A program made the position numbers and the translations under genes. Shown here piece after piece: positions 51,696 to 63,415 of a stretch of 64,000 nucleotides of DNA (position 1 is its first letter; each line of letters opens with the position of its first letter). A model generated the notes under the pieces. The model searched no databases and was not told the origin of the DNA. It worked only from the letters and a program-made list of their open reading frames with translations. Origin of the DNA: Symbiodinium natans (lineage: Eukaryota > Sar > Dinophyceae > Suessiales > Symbiodiniaceae); the NCBI GenBank assembly GCA_905221605.1, contig CAJNDS010001114.1, forward strand, positions 310,001 through 374,000, in the 5' to 3' direction.

Positions 51696-52498
51696 CAATC
51701 CACGCACGCAGAAACACACGCTAGCATGGGCTCTCCCGCAGAAACGCACGCCCTCATGGCTGCCGTAATTGGTTAACCTTGATATTGAATGATGTGCTCC
51801 AAGAACCACCTTAGGCCCAAACCCAGGTTACCCTAGACCGCCCTTCTCATCCCAAGATCACCTTCAGATTCGGATTTTGGCGCAGGGCCAGCCGGTCGTG
51901 CCATGGACACCACAAGCAGCAGTTCCACGAAATCCGTCTTGGCGACTGGGAGGCCCTATCGCAACAACCTAACTCAGATTGAAACCCAGGAGCCCGCAAC
52001 CCTATCATCCAAACCTTGAAGCGGGAGCATGAGCAGACCGAATCCATCTTCCCCCTGCTGCGAGCCTCGGCAACTTCAGCATCAAGGAAGGTGTTGCAGT
52101 ATTGAAGGCGCAACGTAGCGGCCATGGCTTCGCAAACAGAAACTGCTGTCGGTGGTGACTGAAGCGCTGAGTGAGCCAAACTGAAGCCGCTTGACGTTGG
52201 CTCTCCCAGTAGGAACAACTTACACTAAGGCTCTGCAAATTAAAGCCCTGAATCTGGTAACCATCCACTACTAATTGCTTAGAGCCCACCCCAAAAAACA
52301 AACATATTCTTCCGTATAAGGGTAACACAGGGAATGAACCCTAAACCCTAAACCCTACACCCTAAACCCTGAGGGGGTCTTAAGCAAGTAGAAGTCAACC
52401 AAAGACTCGAAGGTGGCAAGCATCTTCCCCCAGATCGCTCTCAACTCGAACCGGCACGATCCAACCCAGACCGTAGACCATAGCAGTTCCAGGGCTTG
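51696..52498. other. Non-coding or unrecognised sequence
   Basis: A minus-strand frame (51847-52218) has a short protein-like stretch (CEAMAATLRLQYCNTFLDAEVAEARS), but no family or clear splice sites. A short CCCTAAA block lies at 52331-52370. Confidence 0.35.
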
Positions 52499-52597
52499 GG
52501 GTTTAGGGTTTAGGGTTTAGGGTTAGGGTTTAGGGTTTAGGCGTTAGGGTTTAGGGTTTAGGGTTTAGGGTTTATCGTTTAGGGTCTAAGGTGCAGG
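52499..52597 (+). repeat. Internal telomere-like block (TTTAGGG)
   Basis: About 13 units with small deletions and substitutions. Confidence 0.94.
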
Positions 52598-55587
52598 GCT
52601 ACTTGAATATATGAAAGATGGTTAAGGCTTGTGGTACAATCTCTTAGAATCATAAAATGCGTTACATGTGGGTGTGACACCAGTACCAGTTCTATCAGCA
52701 TTTGCGCCAAATTTATTTGTCAATCAATGATGCAAACTTTTTCATTTCTGTCATTACACTTATGCATTGCCCTCGTACCATAAACAACAAGCATGCGTGA
52801 GTGGAAAATCTGCAGGTGCTATCCCGAACAGGCTTTACGAGACCCAAGAGTAACCCAGCAATAAACACGGAGCCCTTTTGGGTTACAGGGGCTTCTAAGG
52901 CAACCGAACCCGAAAAAAGGAAACAAGGGCCTACTCTGGGCCCTAAGATCTGAGTCTGCAGGTCTCTTGTGTCGGGAGTTAATAGGATCAGGTCACCAGT
53001 TACAGGGGAAACAGAAGGCTTGGGAGTTGTAGGGTTTGAAGCTCAACAATACCAACAAAAAAACAAGGAAAACCTCAGAACCTGGCTGGAATGATGATGA
53101 GTTCTGAGCGTTCTGAGCCCTAAAAAACTCGAACCGAAACTCGGAAAGCATCTAGCGGGCCTGAGTGGGGGATGCCTGCGCCATGGCAGCTGGGGCCGCG
53201 GGGGCCGAAGGAGGCCACGACTGGGCCTTTCAAATGACTTTCGTCACGTTTCTCGGGGTATCTGAGGAGGTTCTACTCGGGCTTATGGAGCTCTCGGTGA
53301 TTCGGGCGCCCTCCTTCGCTTCACAATGTCTAAGGCCTAAGCCCTATCCTGAGCTACAATGGGCAGCTCATAGTCCAATGGTGCCTAGGCTTCGGTGCTT
53401 TGCGGGTGACCCACCCGACTCAACCGATTACCTGGCTCTCTAGTCCAAAAGGCGCCGCAGTCAGTGTCAGTCGCGAAATTCCGCATCCCAGTCGGGTTTA
53501 GGCATCTGCAATAGGATCCGCCTAGCTACACACTGCAACGTACGCCACTTACGCCGCGTACGGAAACGTGCGGAAAACGTCCGGCCGCGGCCTCCAAGTG
53601 GCCAGCACTGCGAAGGCGCCCAAGGCGGGAGGTGATCTGGCCTTTCTGGCCTGTTGGGGGGCTAATAAGCCCGAGCCCCTGAAACCAGAAGACTTTGGGA
53701 CACTTTGGGTTTGTGTTCGAGCTGCTTTGGTGACTGGGGGGTAAGGGTATGAAAGCCTTTAGCCTCGAAAGTGTTTGGTTCGAGGGTGTTGCGAGGACTT
53801 GCGAGAGGGTCTCAAGGGGAATTGAAGGCTCAAGCGCCTGTGACTTAGCCAGGGCTATCCAGAAATGTATTGTTCTGATTCATGACGGCATGACGGAATA
53901 ATCAGGTACCGTTCTTGGCCCCCTGAACCAAGTTTGGGGAAAGCTGTTTGTGGCGTCAAGGTGGTTTGCAGTGGGACGACCTCTGCAGCCTCCGCGGGGC
54001 TTTTTCTGGGCTTCTGTAAAGCCTTCAAGACTTCAAGTTTGAAACCGTTGTGGTATCAGAGCAGCAACCCTAGACCTTAAACCCTTAACCCTAAACCCTA
54101 AAATGCAGCATTGAAGGATGGAAGTGTCTGCTTGCAGTTCTTGGGGCTGTTGCCCTGAGGGCTTCAAGCTTCAATAGGTTTCAAAGCTTGACTCCAGAGC
54201 CTCCCGAGCGGCTGCACTATTTTGAGCCACGTTTCAATATCATTGCATTGGGCTACCCTTCCCCCCCCCCCCTCCCCTCTCGCCCCCCCCCCACACAGAA
54301 CTGCTTTTATGTATCAGCTTTTTAAGGGGGCAATCGGTGGCAGCTGGGCCTTCCCGAGCTTTGAGCTGTGTTCGTAAAGGCCGGCGGCTAAGGTTTTCAG
54401 ATCTGCGCTCTATCCTATTTGGGCTCTATACACTAGACTTCAGCTCTCAAGGTTTTGCGGCTTCGGATCCTTGAAAGGCTTCAGGCTGTAAAGATGAATT
54501 GGGCTTGGCGGCTAGGCTTTGCACAAATATCGAAGCGCTTTTCAAGGTCATTTTTCTTCCGACGTGCTGGCTGTCTGGGAGTACCCCCTTGCAAACTTGA
54601 TCGCCAGGCTGTTTCAGATGTTTTTGCTTTTCGACTTCGCTCTGGAAAGGGAGTACAGGGATGCTCTTTGTTCCGGGCCCAGGCGGAATCAGAATATCGA
54701 GCTCTGAGCTGCCGTCTTGAAGGCTGGAGGCTTGAGGCTTCAGGTCTTGGGGCGGCAGTCTTGAAGGCTTCAATTCTTCAAGCTCTGGGGTTCCAGAGCT
54801 TTGGGTGCAGCCTTGAAGGCTGCAGGCTTAAGTTTCAAATGGGGGAGGGAGGGATGTTTGTCTTCTTGTGAGTGTCGGCAACATTTCGCACAACTACGAA
54901 CCACTTTAGAATTCAGTTTCAAGCCACATTCTGCTCTATTGCGAAGCACAGTACTGGTCGGAACTTAAGATTACCCGGGCAATGTAGGTCGGCAATTATA
55001 TATACTAGACCCTAAACCCTACACCCTAAACATCCCTAAACCCTAGATGAAAGAACATGGATGCACAAATACATCATATCTAGCAAAGCCAACCTGGCTT
55101 GTTTGGGAAACAAGGAAATGACTGCCACTACAGAGATGCAGCTTTCCAAGAAGCCTTAGACAAGCCTGTGTTAAACAAAAAAACACCTGGCCAAGGAGTA
55201 GACTTACAGAACGTCTCAGAATCTGTCCGGGGGATGAGGTTGGATATCCGGCTGGTGAACTATCCGGAAAACCCCAGCAGGGATGCAGGTAAGGCATCTT
55301 TAATCGTAGAAGTATGATAGAAATCTGTGGAAATCTTGTAGCAAGATTTATTGAGGTTTCAGGCCTACTTCCTATGAGACTTTCTAGGCCTGGGCGGCTG
55401 CCACTGCCGCGGCACCAGTCCCGCCAAGGACCCGGGGGCGCTCATGGCAACAAACGCAGAGAGCCCCGAGAACCCCACAGAAAAAAGAAAAAAAACACAT
55501 AGGGTATGCGGGCTACGGATGGTGAAGGAACTTGGGGTTTAGGGGGCCATGCCAATCAGACCTTAGGCCTTGAATCTTGAACCCTGA
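52598..55587. other. Non-coding sequence, no gene recognised
   Basis: C tracts near 54260-54290. The stretch 54450-54840 is rich in short cttgaaggct/caggct repeats. Decayed telomere-like pieces near 54070 and 55010. Confidence 0.4.
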
Positions 55588-55672
55588 ACTTCTATTTGCT
55601 TAAGAGCCCCCTAAAAAATGAAAGATAATCCACCTAGTGCCCTTATAAGGAAGAATGTTTTTAGTTCTTTGG
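55588..55672. mobile_element. MITE-like element, CTACTATTTGCTTAAGAACC family (partial)
   Basis: Left end ACTTCTATTTGCTTAAGAGC, then ctaaaaaatgaaag and cccttataaggaaga as in the 45314 copy. The right end is decayed. Confidence 0.6.
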
Positions 55673-55732
55673 TGGGGTTTTATAGTGAACCCAAGCATGC
55701 TAACCGCAAAGCCCAGAACCTCTGCTCTTCCT

Positions 55733-55816
55733 GGGCCCTTTTTGGTGGGGTTGGCTACTGTGTAAGGGAACCTTGAACCAAGCTAAGGGAGAAGGGTACC
55801 ACTGGGCTAGCAAGAG
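55733..55816. mobile_element. MITE-like element, ACTTGGTAGCCCAGT family (partial)
   Basis: taagggaaccttgaacca and the right end ACCACTGGGCTAGCAAG are shared with the family. The left end is decayed. Confidence 0.6.
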
Positions 55817-56249
55817 GACCCATAAGGGGGGGCGGGGGGCTTGTAAAGAAAACCCCGACATGAGGATAAGGCCTGGCTGCGAGCCGGGGCGGTATGGACT
55901 GTCAGCGGAACCCACGAAACGAAGACACGAATAGGTGTGTTTGCGAAGACAAGAAGTCTGCTTGTCTTGGCAAACTCGCCTATGCGTGGAGCTCCCCCCC
56001 CCCCCAAGCTGCACCACAGCAACTGTGATCATTCAGGAGTCTTCGGGTCCCAACATCTTAAACACCCTGGCGCCTGGTCCAGAAAAAGTGGGATGTGACG
56101 GAAACATGCTTGCACCCCGTCTTGTCTGCAGGATATCAGGCTCTTCAAGCAGTGCTGATGTCCGCGGTCCTCCAGTCGCTTTGCCACCTCGCCCATGAAG
56201 GGCAAAGCAGCATCCCGGGCCTTGGGTGCGCACGTTCGTTGCAGAACGG
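55817..56249. other. Non-coding sequence, no gene seen
   Basis: Nothing recognised beyond short G/C tracts. Confidence 0.45.
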
Positions 56250-56335
56250 GTTTAGGGTTTGGGGTTTAAGGTATAATAAGGGTTTAGGGTTTTAGGTATA
56301 ATTAGGGTTTAGGGTTTAGGGTTTAGGGTTTAGGG
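56250..56335 (+). repeat. Internal telomere-like block with TATAATTAGGG variants
   Basis: TTTAGGG units are interrupted twice by gtataata/aattaggg; the last part is regular. Confidence 0.9.
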
Positions 56336-57250
56336 CAGGTGCAGTGGCCGGAAGAGGGCTTGCTTCGCTGACGGTGTTGAAAAAACCCTGAACCCCTGAA
56401 TCCTGCAGAATTCCGACTCACTATCCCATCACTGGTTTGGGCAATTAGGGTGAGTAGGGTTTAGGGTCTAGGGTAACTAGGGTTTAGGGTTTTAAGGGTT
56501 TTCTGAGGGTTCCAGAGGCGTGCAGAGTGGTCGTGAGGCCGAGACAGAGCCTAAGGCTCGGATGGCGCAGCGGCGCCTTGCTTTTTGGATCAGAGCTTAT
56601 GTTTAGGGCTTTATAGAGTTTAGGAGTTTAGGTCTAGGGTTGTGGGGGATGCCTGGGTTGAAGAGGGCTTCCAATTTAAACCGCAGACAAGAGAATGACA
56701 AGAGTCCAAGAGCGCCCTCGCAGCCCAAAGCATGCCAAAGACCATTCCAAGAACACTCCAAAGCACTGCAAGAGCCCCAAAGCGAGGACAGTTCTGCACT
56801 TCACGAGGAGCAAGCGCACATCACCAGCACGGGAGCGCCACTTTCCGCAAAAAAAATCCGATTCCGTGAGGACGGGCGCACGAATGGAAAAACCCAAAGG
56901 CATCCTGGAGTGTGGGTCAGCAAGAGGAGCGCGACACGTCGCGATGCCTAGGTCTGAAAAAGCCCAGTCTCCAGGGTGCCTAGGGCCTAGGCGAGAGCGC
57001 GATTCTGAACCCAACACTGAACGGGACCTCTTTGGAGGAACTTAGAACCGGCAGGCAGGCTTGTTTTACAGCATGGGCCTTGTTTCAAAGCAGGGTCGGT
57101 GGTTCTGATAGAGGGAGGGACCTGCCTTCGGATCCGCCTTGCACATCTTGAGAGGCTTGCAGGGCTTGGCTTCAGAGCTTGCAGGGCTTGGCTTCAGAGT
57201 TCAGGGGTTCAGAGCCAATGAAAGCAACAAAAACACCGCGTGCGGACGGA
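56336..57250. other. Non-coding sequence, no gene recognised
   Basis: Basic Arg/Lys/Ser-rich frames around 56640-57045 overlap in several frames and look random. Confidence 0.4.
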
Positions 57251-57382
57251 CACACACACACACACACACACACACCCCGACAGATAGAAAGAGACAGAGA
57301 GACAGGGAGAGAGAGAGAGAGAGAGAAAGAAAGAGAGCGAGAGCGAGCGAGAGAGAGCGAGAGGGGGAGAGAGAGAGAGGCC
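57251..57382 (+). repeat. (CA)n and (GA)n microsatellite
   Basis: (CA)n at 57251-57275, then GA/GACA/GAGC repeats to 57382. Confidence 0.95.
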
Positions 57383-59340
57383 GCATACATAGACAGAAAG
57401 GGAGCGATGCTCCGGAACCATCTCTGTATAGTTGTGCTTTTCCGAATCTGTTCAAGGCCAGATCGTAAAACGTACGACGCGGCGAAAATGTCAAAATCCC
57501 CTGGCCGCGCACCACCTTTTCACTCCGAGGGCTTGCGTGTGCGGCGGCAGAAAAGGAGACTGACAACCGCTCGAAATGTAGCATTCTCCTGCGCCGTCTA
57601 AAGCGCATCAAGTATCAGCATCAGCCTCAAGTAAGCATAGTGGCCAATGCTGCCTTTGCAAAGGTTGTCGAAAAGGAATATGCTCCAGAGCCACATATTA
57701 CAAAACTGGTTTATTTTGGTTTTGCTTAATGCTGACGTGACCAGCTTGCTTTCGAGTTGAATTGCTGAGAAGCTTTTCCATCAAAGCTGGCCAGAAACAG
57801 CTCCAAAGGCTTCAGTCTGTCGAGCTTTAGTCAAGCAGATCGCGTGAGATTGCTGTAGCTCCAGAGGCTTCAAGAAAAAAACAACACTTCAGCCTTCAGG
57901 TTCTGGACTTTTGGAAGCTACCAGTGATCTTAGAGCATTGGCTTCCTTGCTTCCGCCGGGGCTCGCACGGGAAGCCTTAAACTTTTCCAGCCAAAGAAGA
58001 CCCTTATCGAGAAACCCTCCCCCCGACCCCCACACCCCCACACACCAGAATATTTCATTGCAACCCTGGTTTTTTACCCACCCGCAAAACCCCGGAAGGA
58101 CAACATTGTTATGTTTCTTTTGTGGTGGGGGGGGGGGGGGGGAAATTAATGTCACCCCAACATTGGGCTTGCCGGTTTGCGTACTGGGTTTTGAGCTTGT
58201 GAAAAATGGCGAGAAATTGACGATGATGACTACTTAAGGATTGACAACTCGCAGTTAACCCCGGCCTGTACGGCTCCTCGTCGGTAAAGTGACTCACCTA
58301 ATGATCGCGCTCAGAGACACAGAGTCGAAAGCCCGCGTGGTACTCTAGGCTGTTTTTTCAGAAGTGCATATTGGAGTGTAGTTGCCCTCTAAACCGATCC
58401 AAACCCGAAGGCGTGAATTGTCGACCAATCTTCGAGTTCCTCAAGTCCTAAAGCTGATTGAGACGGTCACGGTCCGGGGTATGCCAAGGGTGCGGCCACT
58501 TCGAGGCGTCAACGCACGTTGTTAGTGGGGTTTTGAGATGTGGGTGTATATGGGTACAGACTTGCCACAAGAGAAGTATGCTCATAGCCTCGAACACCCA
58601 CCCACATGCGCCAAAGACATCTGGGGGTTTACAAAAATAGGGGTCCCCCGGCCCAGAACCATCGGGTTCTGGGCTTTTGACGCTTCCGGGCTCGGTGGAT
58701 TAGCCAAACACCCTAAACCCTAAAAACTTTAGGCCCCAAACCTTAGGCCCCTTGCTAACAGGGGTGGCAGACGCCGTGCAAATACAATCTTGAAGCCCCA
58801 GACAACCTTACACTTTTCAGCCCCACGTCGAGACAAGCCACCATCTCAGTGCACGCTTCCTCCAGTTCCTCCAAAGCGCGCACATATGGCTTCGGGAAGG
58901 TTAGGTTTGTGGGGTTGAAGGCCTCAATCCGGCACAAGATGTACGACGTGCGGGATCGGCGAAACTCTACTTGTAACTCTGAGGGTTTCAAAATGTCCAA
59001 ACACAGATTAGGGATTGTAGGTCCAAGGGTTCTCCGGTTCGTGGAGCATGTCTCAGAAATCCAAGCATTCTAGGTCAGACGGCTCTTAGAGCCAAAGCAC
59101 GAAATCCGATGAGCCGCCACAAGGGGGCACCACAAGGGCATGACCCGTAAATCCCTACCGTACATCGCTACAGAAACCACAAAGCTTTGAAGCCTAGAAA
59201 GCAGCCTGTAAACCATACCAAAATATTCAATCCCGTAAACGACGGACAACAAATGGCACCTCTTTGTCCCATGTACCAAATGTCAGAAGCCTGCAAGCTT
59301 TGATCCCGCAGAGTTTGCAGACCTCAACGATGCTCATATA
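57383..59340. other. Non-coding sequence, no gene recognised
   Basis: G tract at 58124-58142; one end of the TGGGGGTTTCCGAA family (tgggggtttacaaaaatagg) near 58622. Confidence 0.4.
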
Positions 59341-59489
59341 TGGGAAAGGACTACGGCTTAGGGACTAGGCTTTTGCGGTTTTTGCTACTTGAAAAGGGAA
59401 CCCAGAACCAAACAAAGAAAAGGGTTAAGAGTACCACTGGGCTACCAAGTTTGGGAAAGGACTAGGGCGTAGGGACTAGGGCTTTGCGG
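59341..59489. repeat. Direct repeats of about 38 bp flanking a MITE-like copy
   Basis: tgggaaaggactacggctta and its continuation (59341-59378) recur at 59452-59489 with several differences. The short ACTTGGTAGCCCAGT-family copy lies between. Confidence 0.8.
59384..59450. mobile_element. MITE-like element, ACTTGGTAGCCCAGT family (partial)
   Basis: cttgaaaagggaacccagaa and the intact right end ACCACTGGGCTACCAAGT; the left end is missing. Confidence 0.65.
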
Positions 59490-61384
59490 AAGAGCCGATC
59501 TCAGCCGTACGAGAACTTTACAAGGTCAACCAAAGGCAATTGAGCATAACTCCCTGACGGGCGAGGGGTAACTCAAATCAACAAATCACCACCTGCCCGA
59601 GGTCTAAGATTATGTTTGAGGACAGGAGCCGAAATTCAGTTGTCCAAAGTTTCTGTACCCCCACACTCCAAGACCCTCACGCGGCTTTAGGCTTTTTTAG
59701 GCCATGTGGAAGTCTTGAAGGAAGTACGGAACTGAGGTTGAAGCCTGCGGCGCATGCAGGCTGACGACACGGAGCACATGCGGCCAGACGTCGGGGTTCT
59801 TGTCCTACCAGACAGAGAGCCACCCCCAAATGAATCCTTGAGCTCCAGGTTTGGGGATCGTCTTCTGGGGGACCAGCTACTACACCCCACTGCTCCCTAC
59901 ACATGTAGACCTGAAACCTTGACCCGCCACGACCCTGACTCTCTAACTTTAGGCCTTGGGGGGAGGATTCTTGATGTCTGCAAGCTATGGTCTGCAGTCA
60001 ACCCCAAACAGCCCAGTTTCGAGGGAGGGCTCATGGGGTTTAGGGTTTAGGGTTTCGGGCTTGGGGTTTAGGGGGGGTTCGGGGTGCCGCTGTTAGTTGT
60101 ATACAAGGATGTCCTCAGGGAACATCAAGGAATGCACTCACCGTGCATGTTGGACTTTTAGGGGTCTCTGAATCACGGGTCATGGGTAGTTATAGGCTAA
60201 GACAGCTGCGAGCCCTCAAGCGATTGGTGCCGCCAAATCATCATCTACTACACCCGATGCCCAATGAATCTGGGAGCAGACCCCAGAGGAGTAATAAGCC
60301 CCCGACCCACGCTGGACGCTCCCAACAACGTCTCCCAAGGATCAAAGGCTGAATTGCCCGCTCCGACTCACAGTCAACAAGAACACCGTCGCCCCGATAA
60401 CCGTCGGTCAATCTCAGGGCTTCGGAGGCGGCCTTCACGGCGTGCTTCACCTCGTTTCGCTGTTGGTCGGTTCTGCTGTCTTGAGACGCTACACTGTACT
60501 CTACTGAAACTATCCACTGTGCTATGCACCACAAGCCCTCTCAGTGTTTTGCTTGCAGCAGGCTGAGTAACACTTAAGTGACTCCGAATCCGCTCTTGAG
60601 GCCTTCGAGCAGGGTTTTGGCATTTTTCTTCAGGCTGTGCTTGGCCGGGTCCAGTTAAGGCAGTTAAGGCAAACCAGAGCGACGTCAGTACTGCATTGCC
60701 CAAGTCTAAGTGCAAGTGCGGCTTCGGATGTAGGATGGTTCGTGGGATCATGTGCGGGACATTGCTTTTCGCAAGCTCCTTCGGTGTTTTCTCATCATCC
60801 GGTGAGATTCACGCTACAGTTGTGGGTCGGTGTGGTGGGGGGGCCCAGGCCTTGGGTTAGGGTGTAGGTGAGCTCTCTGAGGGCGGTGTGGGCCGAGGGT
60901 TTGCTGCGCTGAAGCCCTGAACTTGAGGGTGGAGCCGGCTGCACCGGTCCAGGCATCTGCTCGTAACAATTCTTCTCTTGTCGGCGGAATCGCACCGTTG
61001 CAGCGCAGACAGATCTGTTTGCTGATCATGCCATGTGGCTGGCCTCCTTGAATGTTGCACACATTCCAGTCGCTACCTGACTGCACCCTGCCTGCTAGAT
61101 AAAAAGCCCGATGCCAGGATGGTCTGTGCAGCGTCATGTGACGCTGCTTGGCTTTCACTCGGGGATTCGTCGCCTTTGGTGCTGTCTCTTTGTGTCTTTG
61201 GTGCCCTGCGGCATCTCAGGCACGCCTCTTGGACACAGTTGTGCACGCGACCTCTGCCCCCGTGGCTCAAGCCCGGCCACGTTCCCCTCAACCCCGCTTC
61301 TTCAAGGTCGCCGCATGCTCACTGGGTTGCCCCTGGTCTCCTCCTCAATCCTTGGCTCTTTTTCCCGGGCCTCTGGCAGCTCTT
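59490..61384. other. Non-coding sequence, no gene recognised
   Basis: A decayed TTTAGGG piece at 60034-60075. A weak spliced-leader-like stretch at 61251-61271 is noted among the rejected items. Confidence 0.4.
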
Positions 61385-61494
61385 ACTGCTATTTGCTTCA
61401 GAACCGCCCAAAATTAAAAAACAGTCTTTCACATAAGAGTAATATAGGCATGATTATCTAGTGTTTTTTCGGGTTCTGAATAAGCAAGTAGTAG
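61385..61494. mobile_element. MITE-like element, CTACTATTTGCTTAAGAACC family (copy 2)
   Basis: Left ACTGCTATTTGCTTCAGAAC pairs with GTTCTGAATAAGCAAGTAG at the right; about 110 bp, different core from the 45314 copy. Confidence 0.75.
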
Positions 61495-62851
61495 CATTTA
61501 GGCTGCTTCTTGGCGACATGGTGGAACGCTGCGGCTCATGCTGAGGCAAGCCCCTGCCGCTGAAGATGCCTTGTGGTGCCGCCTAGTGAGAACACTTTCT
61601 GTGTATCAGCTTCAAGCTGGGCAAGTTCCTTCCCACAAAGACATGGAGACTGAGACCGCTGCATGTGGCGCAACAAGGGCATCGCGGCGGGCATAAGACG
61701 TGAGACATGTAGGTCCAAGCCACATCTGCAGCGAAGTCCGCCGCACCAGCACCCATGGCACTGAGAGAGGCAGCTGCCCAGTATCGCACGTCCTAAAGGC
61801 AAAAACTTCTGATGCGGAGATGACGATGTGTAGCAGTGTAGCACAAGTTCAAGACACTTAGCGAGATTTGATGCTCTGATGGTAAAGTTAATATCACAAC
61901 TGCCCATATCAATTTGTCTGTAGACCCCCAGAATGGCTGCACTTGCAACCAACAACTCTGTCCTCGGACTCGTCGAACAGCAATTTGGCCATGACCTGCA
62001 GCTTGGCTTCAGATGCTGTGCTTCAGGTACGGCATGTCCCCTGAACTGTCTAGTCAAAAGACTATGAATATGAATATGCATATGAATATGAATATGACCT
62101 AGACAGGTGGGGCCAGCAAACCAAACACGGCCACAACCGCAAACATGTGTGCCCATACCAAACTCTGCGGGGGGTCTGTTTTGGTTGCTCTGCTTCTTGG
62201 CAGAGCTGCCGGCCTTTTCGGTTGACCGGCAAGCAGAGTTCACCGACTACCTACCGCAGCACGCCTCTCCGTACACGGCTGCATCCGATCCCCGGCCAGC
62301 AATGACCTTGAGTGGCTGTCGACAAAAGGGCGAAAGTACAACATTTGGCAGAATATGGTATTGTGTCGAGACGTGCTTGCTTTTTCCAGCAAGCTGTTCT
62401 CCTAAGACGCCAATACAGTACAAATCAGCAATACATCACCCCACGACTGTACTGGAAGTAACACGTGCAAGAACACATGAAACCCAGGCAGACTTGTCAC
62501 CCTGAACTAGATAACTAAAAAGCCAAAGCCATGAACGGCGGAAGAGAAAAACACCTAGACCGGTGGTGTCAGAACCTCAGTTGAGTCTTTTCGGGAACTC
62601 TAGGTCATGGTTGTCTTGAAGCCTGGCTTGAAGCCATATACACACACACACACATGCGGTAGGTGTATTATATGTATATAATAATAGAAAGATAGATAAA
62701 TACATACATGTGTGCATATATATATAGATATTACTGCAGCGCTCTGACCCACAATCGCCTGGACATCCTCAACACTCCGGACCAGCATCAGTCCAAACGC
62801 ATTCTAATCCGTGAATCCTCCCAAGACCGCTACCCGAAAAACACCCTGACA
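61495..62851. other. Non-coding sequence, no gene recognised
   Basis: A hexamer run (ATGAAT-like, 62063-62097) and an AC/AT/GATA-rich microsatellite (62637-62727). A 235-codon minus-strand frame (61536-62243) crosses the hexamer run and looks random. Confidence 0.4.
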
Positions 62852-63014
62852 CCCTAGGGGTCCATGAAGTATGACACTTACCCTAGGGGTCCATGAAGTA
62901 TGACACTTACCCTAGGGGTCCATGTACCTAAGTAGGTAAAACTTGGGCCTTCAAGTACTTCCTATATCGGGACGTTGGGGCCCCAAGTATATCATTTTGA
63001 GGTACATGGACCCT
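62852..63014. repeat. 29-bp tandem repeat inside an inverted-repeat unit
   Basis: ccctaggggtccatgaagta plus tgacactta occurs twice (62852-62880, 62881-62909), with a partial third copy to about 62924. The end ggtccatgtacct pairs with aggtacatggacc at about 62999-63012, so the whole could fold as a hairpin. Confidence 0.85.
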
Positions 63015-63072
63015 AAGCCTAAACCCTAAACCCTAAGCCCTAAACCCTAAATCCTAAACCCTAAACACTAAA
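63009..63072 (-). repeat. Internal telomere-like block (CCCTAAA, variants)
   Basis: About nine units including CCCTAAG, TCCTAAA and CACTAAA. It borders the candidate LTR of the second element. Confidence 0.9.
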
Positions 63073-63327
63073 CTCCTGGACGGAGGTCCCAGGAGGCATG
63101 GAGTCTGAGGGGTTGGCCATGGCTTGTAGAGCTCACTCGAATTTCCCTTTTCCACAACAGCAACGACACGAAATCCTTGGTCTTACTCGTTCAGGTGCTA
63201 TACCTGCGATGCCTGGTACATGTAAAAACTGCGTCTGCGTGCCCACACCGGGCCATGTGTTTCCTTGCCCTTCACGGGCCTCGTTGTTGCCCTTCACCAG
63301 GCTTGGACCGCTTGACAGCGACATGCA
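63073..63327 (-). repeat. Candidate 3' LTR of the second element
   Basis: Its right boundary is inferred from the polypurine tract and TG start. The left boundary is only a guess, set where telomere-like repeat ends at about 63072. The resulting 255 bp is close to the 229 bp of the complete element. The partner LTR lies outside the window, so this cannot be confirmed here. Confidence 0.3.
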
Positions 63328-63340
63328 CCCTCTTCTTCCC
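63328..63340 (-). promoter_or_regulatory. Candidate polypurine tract of the second element
   Basis: On the coding strand GGGAAGAAGAGGG is followed directly by TGCATG, the layout of a polypurine tract abutting an LTR. It lies 75 bp after the stop codon. Confidence 0.4.
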
Positions 63341-63415
63341 GGAAAAACGTGAGCACACCAGCACTCCTCCTCGCCTTGTGGGCTCGCTGCCCACTAGGTG
63401 TCTCATTCGGGGTGC

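Noticed and set aside
51044-51809. Frames of up to 204 codons (Val-Cys-Leu or His-Thr-Asp-Gln repeats)
   Set aside because: They come from the AC/ACACACAG satellite, which has no stop codon in most frames.
61251-61271. Second spliced-leader-like stretch (ends TGGCTCAAG)
   Set aside because: Only about 14 of 21 positions match and no gene follows; this is near chance level.
61536-62243. 235-codon minus-strand frame with many Cys and His
   Set aside because: Part comes from an ATGAAT microsatellite (His-Ile repeats). Other frames of the same region look equally plausible and no family is recognised.
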